Shown piece by piece: positions 22,501 through 32,700 of a stretch of 64,000 nt of DNA. How positions within the stretch are numbered: position 1 is the first letter of the stretch; the number at the start of each line of letters is the position of its first letter. The position numbers were made by a program, and so were the translations under genes. The DNA is from Diphasiastrum complanatum (lineage: Eukaryota; Streptophyta; Lycopodiopsida; Lycopodiales; Lycopodiaceae). Location: NCBI GenBank assembly GCA_029204225.1, contig CM055112.1, forward strand, positions 23,689,171 through 23,753,170. Direction: 5' to 3'. The notes under the pieces were generated by a model. That model searched no databases, was not told the origin of the DNA, and saw only the letters and a list, made by a program, of their open reading frames with translations.

Positions 22501-23216
22501 AGTCCTGACAAAAAAAAGATGAGAGTATATGCAAACTAGCATCAGAAGCTCACCAGCGAGATAGACGAAGTAGATGCCTTGCGCATTGATTCTTGATTGT
22601 CAGCAATAAGGTTTCATTCCTTTACAGATGGAATAAGATTCGTAGGGCACGTGGTTTCGTCTGCTATTGTCTTGTGCTCTACCACATTATTGACATGTAT
22701 ACTTGATGTACTTAATCTGATACAGTTTTTTGTTTTGCATTCAGATCTGTGTTAATATTGCTATGCTTATTATTTATTCTGTCTGATCTTTCTAGTTGCT
22801 CTCTCTAGTAATAGAAGACTAACATTTAGTCTTGTCTTTTGCAACTAATTATCAATCGAGCACAGTCTAACTCTTCGCGAATCATTCGTGACACATAATT
22901 TGTCCTACTATTCGCGACAAATTATTCTTCTGGCACTTCGTTTATTAATGTTTGGCTGCATAATCAAGAATGACCGTGATTTTCTTCACTAACATTCTAT
23001 TCATTCTGATAGGCGTAGTCATGCTTACGGAGAGAGTCGTATAGCTCATTTCGTTGCGCACGAATGCTTTCTATTCGAGTTCGTTTCTCGTTTGTGTTCG
23101 TCTTACCCCTTTGAGCTAATTTTTCGTTTCTAACATACGACACCTTTCTCAACTCATTCATCTCTCTCTCTCCAACAGAGAGTGATCAAGGCAAATGCCT
23201 TGCCATCTCTTTGTCT
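22501..23216. other. Unassigned, probably LTR/retroelement-derived DNA
   Basis: There is no coding frame of note. Words such as TTCGCGAATCATTCGTGAC and CGAGTTCGTTTCTCGTTTG at 22870-23110 resemble the GAACACGAAA repeats at 18770-18920, partly in inverse orientation, so it may hold parts of the same LTR family. Confidence 0.4.
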
Positions 23217-23384
23217 CTATTTGGTGATGCTAACTGCATCAATAGCCTCTGGTTTGACCTCAGTGCCATCGACAATGTCCCGCAGTCCTTTTGCAAGTAG
23301 AACTACTCTCATCTTGAACTTCCAGAGATGGTAGTTCTCTCCGTTGAGCTTGTCAATCAGAGATGAACTAGAAGATAAATCCAT
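23217..23384 (-). pseudogene. Ty1/copia gag N-terminus (56-codon frame)
   Basis: From ATG at 23384 the minus strand encodes SLIDKLNGENYHLWKFKMRV followed by VLLAKGLRDIVDGTEVKPEA. This matches the start of copia Gag (the F/L-G-NY-W-kM pattern). It ends at TAG 23219-23217. The PBS complement and LTR lie just to the right, so this is the first 55 residues of a minus-strand copia Gag, truncated on the left. This frame is missed by length-filtered predictions. Confidence 0.82.
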
Positions 23385-23535
23385 TCTAGTGTAGAGATCA
23401 CTGATAGAAATAGCAATGTCTTAATATTGTTGGTTGTGCACTTCCTGAGATGAATTCTTGGTAGAAACAAGACTAATAATCTGCAATATAAATGCATATT
23501 ACTGAGCCACCCGCTCTAATACCATGTTGGAAAAT

Positions 23536-23885
23536 GCTCTGATACCATGTTGGAAAATAGTAGGATAGCAGCGGAAGTCTGATTGCGAATGGGTGGTTTG
23601 TGGATTGGTAGTGCAGCAATCAACAACAAACGATAATCAAGATAAAAAATAAGTAGCAATGCAAAATCAAAACAATAGTGAGACAAAAATTACAATAGTA
23701 CTGCTTTTTGGAAAGAAGAACGATTAGTAATCAACTCAACTATTGATCAGTCTGTTATAGCTGATTACAAAATATCTACTTGTAAAATATCTGTTTGTTA
23801 AATATCTATTTAGCATTTATTACAACCGCCTTAGAGCAATAATTGTATGTACAATAATAGGTGAACTACCATAAAGACTTCTGAC
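23536..23885 (-). mobile_element. Copia PBS and 5' LTR (minus strand)
   Basis: GCTCTGATACCA at 23536-23547 is the PBS complement, and the LTR starts with TGTTGGAAAATAGTAGG at 23548. A short duplication of ATACCATGTTGGAAAAT precedes it. The first ~150 bp of this LTR recurs at 37803-37960. The distal end (perhaps TTCTGACA near 23885) is uncertain. Confidence 0.7.
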
Positions 23886-23924
23886 AATTTATTTGGATCG
23901 ATTTTTTCCTAATAGAAAGAATCG

Positions 23925-24235
23925 ACAAAGGTTGATTGATGACGAATTTGGTTAAGTCGACGAAGTCGGATAATGTCGATGAATTCGGTTGATGGGTATA
24001 TACATGAGAAGTCAAAGTTGATGGAATGAAGTAAGTCGGGTACTTCAAATACTTCGATGTCAGAAAAGTCGATGTTGTATATATTAGATGAGTATAGACA
24101 GGAGGAAGTCGATGACTTCAATGTCGAACACTTCGATGTCGGACACTTCCGAGGTTAACATTTGATTATACACATGGTGAAGTCAAAGTCAATAAAGTCG
24201 GACTTCAGACACTTCGATGACTTCGAAGTTAATGG
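23925..24235. repeat. Degenerate AAGTCGATG / CACTTCGATGTC motif cluster
   Basis: Short related words (AAGTCGATGA, CTTCGATGTCGG, GTCGACGAAGTCGG, ACTTCGATGACTTCG) recur many times on both strands in about 300 bp, ending as gypsy RT homology begins. It may be a minisatellite or a low-complexity acidic/Ser-rich coding relic. Confidence 0.5.
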
Positions 24236-24764
24236 ACTCAACTTCAGCTGAATTATTGATCAGCTACCAAGATTGTTTTGCTTGGATGTACAAGGATCTC
24301 AAAGGAATTTCTACCTCGGTTATTGAGCATACGATACCCTTAATGCCTGAGGCAGTTCCAAAGGTCAAAAAATATTATCGTTGTAATCCAAACGTTATTG
24401 AATTTATAAAGAAAGAGCTACAAAGACTACTTGAAGCCGACTCTATTTATGAAATCGAGCATACAAAATGGGTTTCACCAATTGTCGTCGTTCCTAAGAA
24501 AAAAGGGAAGATGAGAATTTGCGTGAATCTCAAAGCTTTGAAAAAAGTGACATGAAAGGATCACTTTCTGTTACATTTTACTGAAAGCATTTTGGACCGT
24601 CTTGCTTGAGCGGAAGCATATAGTTTTTTGGATGGATTTTGTGGTTACAACCAAGTCAAGATCGCATCTACGGATCGCCATAAAACAGCTTCTACAACAG
24701 AGTGGAAAACTTATGCTTATAAAGTTATGTTGTTTGGACTTTGTAATGCAAAAACTGTGACCTT
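24217..24764 (+). pseudogene. Ty3/gypsy (Tat-like) reverse transcriptase fragment
   Basis: The frame starts with DCFAWMYKDLKGI, then HTIPLMPEAVPKVKKYYRCN, IKKELQRLLEADSIYEIEHT, KWVSPIVVVPKKKGKMRICV and NLKALKK. After a TGA at 24553 it continues with ILDRLA, SFLDGFCGYNQVKIASTDRH, KTASTTEWKTYAYKVMLFGL and CNAKT. This is the N-terminal half of a gypsy RT of Tat type. The catalytic YLDD is missing because a copia-type PPT and LTR begin at 24762. Confidence 0.9.
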
Positions 24765-25830
24765 AAGGGGGACTGTTGGAAATTAAGCCCACAGTTGTCT
24801 CCTTGGTGAATGACTAATTTCTATTTCATGATTCTTCATGCATGTTTATTGATCATTGATCTAGGGTCAAGTGAAACCAACTTTGGTTCTACGTCTGCTC
24901 ATTTGATATCTGCAGGACTCACAAACTTGGACATCCAATTTATTTGAAGAACGTCTACAACAGGCTTCTGGCTGATCTGATAACTAATCATGTCATAATT
25001 TCAAAGTTCAAATGTTAAGTTTAAAAACTTGAAGTCATTGAGGACTAGGCCATCTTCAAGGACTTCCACAAAACTTGCATTTAGAACAAGTCTATAGAAA
25101 TACATTACTTTTTCAACAGTCTGCAGAAACACACTATGTTTTCAACAACTTCGGCTTTTTCGCATTTCTCCAAAATGTGAAAACTTGCATAGTTCAAAAG
25201 CTTAACTATTTTCTAACACACCTTCGACTTTTTGCGAAAATGCGAAGAGAGAGAAAATTCTAGAAGGTCATCTGACATCATTGTCTTTTTTAGAGCACCT
25301 TCTATTTTTTGTGAAAAATACGAAGAGAGTGAAAAATCCCAAAGGTTGTCTACAATAAATGAGGAACGTTCCAACGATGTCCTCGTCCGCGTCAATGATG
25401 CTGAATTATTGACCGTATATATTGTGTACAGTTGTCACAAAAGCCATATCCTTCCAAGTACAACGACTTTCCTAATTAGGTGACAAACAATCAATGTAGT
25501 TAATACACGAATGATATCTATAAATAGATCGTCCAAGCATAGATTAGTGGTTGCTCCGTCCATGAGACGCATTATTTGAGCCTCCCAATTATGCTGTCAA
25601 TTTTTGGTTGTAATTGCTATTTGCATTGTGCTTCAGTGTAATATAGTAGCAGCACGTTTTTATCTATGTACAACGTAGATGAATGCTTGTGTGATTGAAT
25701 GCACTTTCATTGTTGTTTGATCGCGTTTGTTTACTCACTCTGATCAGAATATGGATGTCTACGACTCCTCAGTTTTTGATCAAACGATAGCTGTCTTTGA
25801 CACCTGAGGAACTCGCGATATCACACTGCT
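24762..25830 (+). mobile_element. Copia-type polypurine tract and LTR
   Basis: CTTAAGGGGGA (24762-24772) followed by TGTTGGAAATTAAGCC at 24774 is a typical PPT-LTR boundary of a copia element whose pol is absent. TATAAATAG near 25519 could be the LTR promoter. A ~77-bp imperfect duplication lies at 25221 and 25298 (CCTTCGACTTTTTGCGAAAA / CCTTCTATTTTTTGTGAAAA). The 3' boundary is not certain. Confidence 0.6.
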
Positions 25831-26004
25831 CTTCGATATATTTCAGAACTATACTTCACATTGAATTTGATTTCAATAGTACCACACGCAAACCATATCT
25901 AATCTCTTTGGTGGACTGTACTCTTGTTTTTAGAGTATGAATTAATTTTTAAGATCCTGTTGGGCAATTAGAACATTTAAAGTTGTGATTACATTTAACA
26001 TAAG
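25831..26004. other. Junction DNA, nothing recognised
   Basis: A short spacer between the LTR-like segment and the next copia pol. No motif was identified. Confidence 0.4.
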
Positions 26005-26790
26005 TTGTCTATTTTTGCACCTAGCAGCCGATCAGAACGGAAGAGCTGTTCCACAATATTTCTGCTCTCTTCTTTGTTTGTGTTCTTCTATCTCCCTTGC
26101 CCCATCAATGATTTCACAAGATATACATGGCTATATCTTCTCTCTTCTAAATCTTTGGTGCATGATCACTTCCTTATATTCAAAGCATATGTTGAGAAGC
26201 AATTCTCATTGAAGATCAAGGCTTTGAGGTGTGATGGAGGAGGAGAGTATATCTCCAACAAATTCCATGACTATTGTGAGCAAGAAGGTATAAAGAGAGA
26301 GTTCTCTTGTGCTTATTCACCATCTCAAAATGGAGTGGCTGAGAGGAAGAATAGAACCTTATGTGAATGTGAAAAAGCCATAAGCATTGAAGCATCTTTG
26401 CCTAAAGACTTTTGGGGAGGGACTATAAATTGTGCAAATTATCTTTGCAATAGGCTCCCACATCTTGCTCTTGGAGTAAGGACACCATATGAGGTCTTAT
26501 TCAAAAAGAAGCCTAAGGTTGATCACCTTAGAGTATTTGGTACTATTTGCTTTGCACATATTCCCTTGGAAACAAGGAAGAAGGATGATCCATGCTTTTG
26601 CAAAGGATCATGGTTGGATATTCATCCACCAAAAAGGCTTATAGATCAAGTCACCTCAAGATCCATCATCTATCATGCCTATTGAAGATCATCAAGACTT
26701 GTTGGAGTCGAGATTTGAGGAGGAGTCTCCTTAGGTTTACACACCTAGGAGGACATCTAGAGAGAGATCCGTGCCTAAGAGGCTTTCTTA
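26005..26790 (+). pseudogene. Ty1/copia integrase
   Basis: Motifs are NDFTRYTWLYLLSSKSL (first Asp), LKIKALRCDGGGEYISNKF (second Asp), AYSPSQNGVAERKNRTLCE (catalytic Glu), SLPKDFWGGTINCANYLCNR and KPKVDHLRVFGTICFAHIP. So the DDE core is complete, unlike that of the element at 12029-13081. A frameshift near 26600 moves the next block, MVGYSSTKKAYR, into another frame. The gag, protease and zinc-binding part of the integrase are missing upstream. Confidence 0.88.
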
Positions 26791-26805
26791 TGATGAAAAA
26801 GGCAA

Positions 26806-27708
26806 GTGAAGCTTGATTTCACCAATTTTGCATATTTCATCTCACATGAAGAGCCAAAGGATATTGAAGAGGCACTCAATACCGAGGGGTATGATGCCAT
26901 GAAGCAAGAATATGAAGCCTTGATCGTCAACAACACTTGGGAGCTTGTGGATCCTCCATCCAACAAGCACAACATTGGATCCAAGTGGGTATTTCAAATC
27001 AAGTATAATCAAGATGGCACTATCACCAAGTACAAGGCAAGATTAAGTGCCAAGGGATTTGCTCAAATCCATGGACTAAGGATTCATATATCTCTTGCTA
27101 CCAATTTCAAGTGGAAGGTGTTCCAATTGGATGTTTCCAATGCATTTCTCAATGGTTATCTTCAAGAGGGAATTTACATGGAACAACCTCAAGGATTAAT
27201 CAAGGATGAATCAAAGGTGTGTTCGCTTTTCAAGAGTCTTTATGGACTCAAGCAAGCACCAAGATCTTGGTATGAGAGACTCAACTCTTTTCTTATCTCA
27301 CTAGGATTCACTCTTAGTGACTATGATCCTTCCATGTATATCAAGTTTGTTGCTTGTGATATTGTTATTCTTCTCATTTATGTAGATGACATTATCCTAT
27401 GTGGAAGTATTATCAAATTGGTTGAAGAGACCAAAATTGCACTTGGAAAAGAGTTTAAGATGCAAGATCTGGGAGAGATCCATTACATATTAGATGCTTT
27501 TATTTGTCAATCTAGATATGCTCTTGCTATGTTGAAAAAGTTTCATATGGAAGGTTGTAAGGGCATTGACATACCTATGGAGCACATTGTAAAAGATCCT
27601 AATAAAGGTGATGAAAGATCCTTCAAGGACATCATACTTTTTAGGAGTCTTATTGGCTCGTTGATATGGCTTACCATCACTAGGCCCGCTATTGTGTGCA
27701 CAAGTTGA
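26806..27708 (+). pseudogene. Ty1/copia reverse transcriptase
   Basis: A 300-codon open RT with DAMKQEYEALIVNNTWELVD, SKWVFQIKYNQDGTITKYKA, FQLDVSNAFLNGYLQEGIYM, SLYGLKQAPRSWYERLNSF and the catalytic YVDDIILCG. Between GFAQIHGL and the LDVSNAFLNG block about 25 residues (normally around the ETFAPV motif) are missing in frame. The stop at 27706-27708 reflects a frameshift; RNase H follows in another frame. Confidence 0.92.
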
Positions 27709-28325
27709 GCCAATCTATGCAAGATCCAAAGATCCAACATTGGAAGATGGCCAAGAGGGTACTAAGATATATACCTTTATCACATGATTATGGTTTACTT
27801 TACAAGAGTGAAGATTTATCTATTATTGGCTACTCGGATTTGGACTTTGCAAGTGACAAGATTGATCGAAAGTCCACAAGTGCATATACTATCTTTTTTG
27901 GAAGAAATCTCATATCTTGGCTTTGCAAAAAGAAAGATACTATCTCTCTTTCTTCTTGTGAGGCCGAGTATAAAGCACTCACTAAGTCAACAAAAAAAGT
28001 GATTTGGATCAAGAGGATTCTATCGGAGCTAAAGTGCATCAAAGAGGAGGAGCTACCATTTTGATATAGTGATAATATCTCGGCCCAAGCACTTGCAAAT
28101 TATCCAATTTTTCATGCAATAAGCAAGCACATAGAAGTGGCACACCACTTTTTGAGAGAGAAGTTTATTGGAGGAGAGATCCATTTGGAGCATGTTGATT
28201 CATCATCTTGTATTGTCGATCTACTCACCAAGCCTCTACTCAAGGGTTCATTCATCAAACATAGATCCAATCTTGGAATGATTCCAAGATCAATGATATC
28301 TATCATAGCTTTAGGGGTTTCCTAA
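27696..28325 (+). pseudogene. Ty1/copia RNase H
   Basis: The frame continues the RT: HWKMAKRVLRYIPLSHDYGL, SDLDFASDKIDRKSTSAYTI, ISLSSCEAEYKALTKSTKKV. After a TGA at 28062 it goes on with ALANYPIFHAISKHIEVAHH and DSSSCIVDLLTKPLLKGSFI. This is the end of pol. A sister copy of its C-terminus lies on the minus strand at 41824-42030. Confidence 0.9.
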
Positions 28326-28356
28326 GTTTTGTGTGTCAAGTATTTTGGTGAAGAGT

Positions 28357-28835
28357 TGTGATAGGGCCAAAAATTGGCATAGATGGCAAATTGGTCAAAT
28401 CCACATGTAATGTCTCTATTGAGCCAAAAGTAGCTTATGATGCAATCTCGAGTTAGTTAGGCTTGTAAATAGGCTTGTGGCACTTGTGTTAATGTAATTT
28501 GATGAGTGATCAAGTCAAAGTGTTGGCTTTGGTCAAGGGGTCCATTAGAATTGCAAGATGGATGCATCACTCATCCAATAAGAGGCCAAGATTAGGGGTC
28601 CAATAGGAAGTAAGCAAAGCTCTCCACAAGTTTCGTATGTAGTCTCTCTACCAATCATTAGGTAATTGAGGTTTTGAACAAATTTGAGTGTAATCAAGTT
28701 TTTGTGAGTATTATCTTCTCTCTCTACCCGAGACCAATTGGTTTATTCTCTCTCTACCCGAGGAGAGGAGCTTAATTTTACTTAGTTTTTTTTCATGGAG
28801 TACTTCTCTTACATGTAGAAACATTTTGGTTATCA
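28357..28835 (+). mobile_element. Copia 3' LTR (family D)
   Basis: The segment starts near TGTGATAGGGCC after the RNase H stop and ends TTGGTTATCA at 28835. The last ~45 bases recur on the minus strand at 41778-41822. At the right end the sequence changes abruptly to the Tat 3' ORF, so the copia element or its fragment was inserted in, or recombined with, a Tat element. Confidence 0.65.
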
Positions 28836-28837
28836 AC

Positions 28838-29159
28838 TACAAGCATACCAACGGGAGTACATGTTTTCTCCTGATCCCCGACGGTTAGACAATCGGCGCT
28901 TTTTGCAAAAGACTTGACTATGTTGGCGTCTGTTGCTACTCAACGGAATGATTGTCTTCCTACATTGGCATTCGATCCAAATACACCAATGGTGTTCGAC
29001 AGCGTTAACGATCAGCTACCCTTAGCAAGATTGTACTTTCGTGCCGCGATGATGGGTGGCTCTTGGAAATCAAGATTTACAGCTTCGACAACGTTAAAGT
29101 GGATCGCCGGGGTGCATAAGTATTTTTTAGCGCACAATTTGGATTCCAACACTACTTGA
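28838..29159 (+). pseudogene. Tat-family 3'-terminal ORF, copy 1
   Basis: This is homologous to 58850-59215 and to the minus strand at 40820-41130. It shares the blocks LQAYQREYMFSPDP, LASVATQRNDCLPTLAFDPN, DQLPLARLYFRAAMMGGSWK, SRFTASTTLKWIAG and FLAHNLDSNTT. One frame break lies near 28885. It ends at TGA 29157-29159, about 115 bp before the polypurine tract and 3' LTR. I do not recognise the domain; position and recurrence indicate an additional ORF of the retroelement. Confidence 0.65.
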
Positions 29160-29259
29160 CTTGAGTTCATGGAGAAGGTGCAACATCATTTAATAAAAGT
29201 TCATAATCAAGGCCCGAAATGAATAAATTTCATGAGCTGTCATGGGACTGCCACCAATT

Positions 29260-29896
29260 TTGGTGAGGGATACTGTTGGAGGATTTGCGGATTCCAAGGC
29301 AACCCTAAGAATAGCTAATAAGTGAGGGATTTGACACCCTGCGTGTGTAAGTCCAACCCGATGATCACATAGTTATTTGATAATTACAAAGTCAATAAGA
29401 GGACTTTAGGCCTTTTTGCGGGACTTTTAATGTCGCAAGCCTAAATGTCAAGTTAGTGAATAAAATTGGGGGTCCCACCAAATTTCAATTTCAAATTGGT
29501 TCCCTCCGATTATTGAATAGGTTCCCACTCTTTTTTAAATTTGAATAGTTAGGGAGGTAGAAATGGGCCAGTAGGATTTTGAGAGAAAGGCCCTCCTCTC
29601 CACTATAAATAGGGGCAAACTCGAGCTGCTCCTCATGTTCAAATCTTCATTTCAATACAAGCAGATTGGTTCTCTTATGGAATGGACTTATGAATATCCT
29701 TGCTCTCTATCTCTATTCCTCCATCTCTCATGCTTTTGTTGTATTTGCTAATTGTTGGATATGAATTTTATTGGAATTGTTATTTCTTATGCTTTTGTGA
29801 GAGAGAAAGGGAGAGAGAGAAAAAGAGTAAGCTATTATCATTGTGGATCTTAGTGTTAATGGATGTTAGAATTAGATGTGGATCTTCCATACATGC
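29260..29896 (+). mobile_element. Tat-type polypurine tract and 3' LTR, right end truncated
   Basis: TTTTGGTGAGGGATAC (PPT) precedes TGTTGGAGGATTTGCGGATT at 29274. The LTR matches 16958-17560 almost throughout, including the TATAAATAG promoter at about 29604, and stops at TTCCATACATGC (about 29896), where a CACTA fragment begins. Confidence 0.88.
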
Positions 29897-30775
29897 TATT
29901 TATGAAGTCGATTACGAGACTAACAACAAATACTTTATTTTTTACGTAAAATGATTTAAGGTCATCTATCGTGGAAGCAACGCCACGATTAGAAATGATG
30001 ACTCAAAGTTTTTTCAAATCGATTCAACAAAATGTATATCGATGGACTCTCATGACACTTTAGTATTGCCACGACATTGCGAACAGGTGAGACTCTAAAA
30101 TTCCAATGTCATTAATATTCGCAATCCAATTATTTATGTATCAATCTTATAAGACTAACTTAATTTTTTTAAATTCTTTGACAGATTATATTCCATCCAA
30201 ATCAAATAGACCCAAGATGGTGGTATGTGATTCAACTTAATACAAGAAAATGCTTCTTGGTTTCCAAGGGGAGGCTCGAACCTGGGACCAAAGAAACTTT
30301 GGATGCCAAGCTAACCAGTTGAGCCAACCCCGTTGGGTAATACAAGAAAATGACGTGTGTTTGAAGGAAAAGAATTTGTTGAATTGGATACACACAACGA
30401 ACCACCACCACCCAATTTTGAGGACATTTTGGAAGAACCTGAACCACTCATCCAAATTCCAAATGATGTGGAAATGATGGGAGAAGAAGGTACAAATGAA
30501 AATGATGAGATTTCTACGATCGTACAAGACCAAATTGGGGATAATTTGAGGCCTCCACGTTTGGATGAGATAGAATTAGAAGAAGAGGAGATTGAATATG
30601 AGGGTAGCAGTTGAATGTGATAATTATAATACCCTAACCTTGCGGTTATGTCCTATTTCAGAATGTCACCACATATTCCCTCCCTACGGCATGTAGGTTT
30701 TACCATGCAAGTTGGAAAGATTAGAACCTCGTCTTTAATGGGAGAAAAGTAAGGGCTACACACCTTCCTAAAATT
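29897..30775 (+). pseudogene. CACTA (En/Spm) transposase C-terminal region with DUF4216, copy 1
   Basis: The sequence starts at YEVDYETNNKYF and, allowing a frame break, reads KWFKVIYRGSNATIRNDD, DTLVLPRHCEQ. It has an intron-like gap (GT at 30087, AG at 30183-30184), then IIFHPNQIDPRWWYVIQL, the DUF4216 ending of plant CACTA TNP2-type proteins. An acidic tail follows (PPPPNFEDILEEPEPLIQ, LEEEEIEYEG). Compared with 34600-35605 it lacks the last ~45 residues and ~70 bp after the stop, and carries a SINE at 30253-30338. The 5' part is missing. Confidence 0.8.
30253..30338 (-). mobile_element. 86-bp tRNA-derived SINE, copy 1
   Basis: The insert is flanked by perfect 14-bp direct repeats AATACAAGAAAATG (30239-30252 and 30339-30352). 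The related CACTA copy shows the empty site with a single AATACAAGAAAATG at 34964-34977. On the minus strand the element has a Pol III A box, TGGCTCAACTGG (30315-30326), and B box, GGTTCGAGCCT (30272-30282), correctly ordered. It also carries the hairpin CCAAAGTTTCTTTGG. It ends in AACCAAGAAG without a long poly(A). Virtually identical to 39018-39104. Confidence 0.9.
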
Positions 30776-31013
30776 AGCTTGTCAAAAACCAAAAACTTCC
30801 ATATTTTTGTATTTTTTTTGCCCTGTTTGATTCATTTTTTGCCCTGCCTTCTATTCTCTATAAGTCCATCTGAATAGCTAGAGTTGTAGAGCATTGAAAG
30901 GGCTTTTTGGAGATATAATTTTCTCTTATTTCATGAAGTACTAAGGAAGTTACAAATTTTTGAACATGTAAAAAAAAAAAAAAAAATTTGTGACCTTGTC
31001 ATTAGCTTCAACA
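30776..31013. other. AT-rich spacer with A-tract
   Basis: No gene. It holds a run of 17 or more A at about 30970-30986. The CACTA similarity ends at CACACCTTCCTA near 30771. Confidence 0.5.
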
Positions 31014-31160
31014 ATGTCATTGCTAGCAGGTGCACCTATCTACAAGGATCAACATCAACAAGCATTATCTTGGGATCTTTTTTTGGATGGTGTCGACTAC
31101 CCATTTGGCAATGAACAAGGTTATCATGAATGGCCACCGGACCCATATGGCTATTATTAA
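31014..31160 (+). CDS. 48-codon ORF preceding a Tat 3' LTR
   Basis: An intact ATG-to-TAA frame too short for most predictors: MSLLAGAPIYKDQHQQAL, WDLFLDGVDYPFGNEQ, then HEWPPDPYGYY at the C-terminus. It stops about 64 bp before the LTR start at 31224, in the position occupied by the end of the 3'-terminal ORF in other Tat copies, but its sequence differs. It could be the C-terminal tail of a related element's protein. I do not recognise a family, and expression is doubtful. Confidence 0.35.
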   Translation: MSLLAGAPIYKDQHQQALSWDLFLDGVDYPFGNEQGYHEWPPDPYGYY

Positions 31161-31207
31161 AAATTTGCATTCAAGCTTCGAGACAAGTGTCGTGGGACCA
31201 CCACCAG

Positions 31208-31965
31208 TTTTGGTGGGAGATACTGTTGGAGGGTTTGCGGATCCCAAGGCAACCCTAACCCTAGTTAATAATTGAGAGGGATTTGGCACCCTGCGTGTGT
31301 AAGTCCAACCCGATGATCACATAGAGATTTGATAATTAGAAAGTCAATAAAAGGACTTTAGGCCTTTTTTGCGGGACTTTTAACGTCGCAGGGCCTAAAT
31401 GTCAAGTTAGTGAATAAAGTTGGGTTTCCCTCCAATTTGGATGGTTCCCACTCTTTTTAAAATTTGAATAATTAGGGAGGCAAAAATGGACCAATAGGAT
31501 TCAGAGACCAGGGTCCTCCTCTCTACTATAAAAAGAGTCCAACTCGAATTTCCTACACATATTCATTTTCTCATTTCAATAAAGCAGATTGGTTCTCTTC
31601 ATAAATTGATTGATGAATGTCCTTGCTCTTTATCACTTTTCATCCATGTCTCATGCTTTATTTGTGTTTTGCTAATTGTTGGATCTGACTGTTATTGGGA
31701 TTGTATGTTGTTATACTTTTTATGAGAGAGAAAGAGAGAGAGAAAAATAGTAAGCTATCTTATTGTGGATCGTAGTATTAATGGATGTAGTGTTAATGTT
31801 TAGGGTTAATGGATGTTAGAGTTAGATTTGGATCTTCCATTCATGCTGAATTTGAACTATACTATTGCTCTCATGGGAACGAACCTACGCATGACAACTA
31901 ACTTCGTCTCTTTGATGCTAGATTGACTAGATCTTGGTTTGAGGTTAGGCAAGGAAAGAAACCCA
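31208..31965 (+). mobile_element. Tat-type polypurine tract and 3' LTR, variant
   Basis: GTTTTGGTGGGAGATAC followed by TGTTGGAGGGTTTGCGG at 31224. The LTR matches the family but has a shorter middle, a variant TATAAAAAG promoter at about 31525, and a different right end (GATTGACTAGATCTTGG, AAAGAAACCCACTAC) shared with 59545-59595. This defines a second LTR subfamily. Confidence 0.8.
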
Positions 31966-32205
31966 CTACATCAGCGAAGGTTTCCAATACTGTATAGGCA
32001 ACATATGATCGAAACAGTGATTTTATAAGTCATTTTCTGTCAAAAATACTTTCCTTCCTCTTTTTCCATTCTGATGACTTTTCTGACTTTTTCTCATCAG
32101 TCTTTTCTCAATTTTTTTTTTAATGTCTTTTCCAAACAAAACATAGCAATTAGATATTGAAACAAAAAATTTGAAAAACAAATAAAATTAAAAAAATGAT
32201 TTAGA

Positions 32206-32520
32206 TCATGCTTGCTGAACTGGCGGAGCAGGCTGCCAAAACTTGCATAATTGGCAATCATTCACCAAAGTATTAAATTGTTTTCCGTCCAAGTGCTCAA
32301 GAATTACTACGCCATAGTTTAGGATTTCCTTCACTTTATACGGACCTTCACCAGTAAACTTCAATTTTTCCTTGATCAGCTTGGTTTTGTACATCAGTGC
32401 GAGATCTCCTACTTTTAAATCCTTTTTATGCAATCGACGATCGTGCCATGCCTTGCGGCGGGCTTTCTCTATTGCTAATGCATGAACTGTCTTGGGACTA
32501 AGTTGGTTTAACGAACATGT
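32206..32520 (-). pseudogene. Ty3/gypsy integrase C-terminal domain
   Basis: The minus strand reads HALAIEKARRKAWHDRRL, HKKDLKVGDLALMYKTKL, KLKFTGEGPYKVKEIL, GVVILEHLDGKQFNTLVN. This is the GPY/F-like C-terminal part of a Tat-type gypsy integrase, which contacts DNA. It is open from about 32500 to the stop near 32206. The catalytic core is absent; upstream sequence changes at about 32515. Confidence 0.8.
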
Positions 32521-32700
32521 GGTGGCCTTCTTGGCAAAGGGGTTAACCTTGTGTTTTTATATAATGGCAGAAGACCTTGCATCGTCAGAGCTGTGCCAGG
32601 GGACCAATTAGAAAGGAATGGCACAACTGAACCTGAGTCATCTCTCCCAATCTCATTCACCTCTTTAACGAAGGACAGCCAGCAACGACGAACCAGCTGA
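32521..32700. other. Probable copia LTR remnant
   Basis: A short non-coding segment next to the end of the minus-strand copia pol, with TTTTTATATAATGG that could be an LTR TATA box. Ends not resolved. Confidence 0.3.

Noticed and set aside
30253-30338. A functional tRNA gene
   Set aside because: A and B boxes are present, but the acceptor and anticodon regions do not make a standard cloverleaf, and the unit is flanked by target-site duplications, as is its second copy. SINE is the better call.
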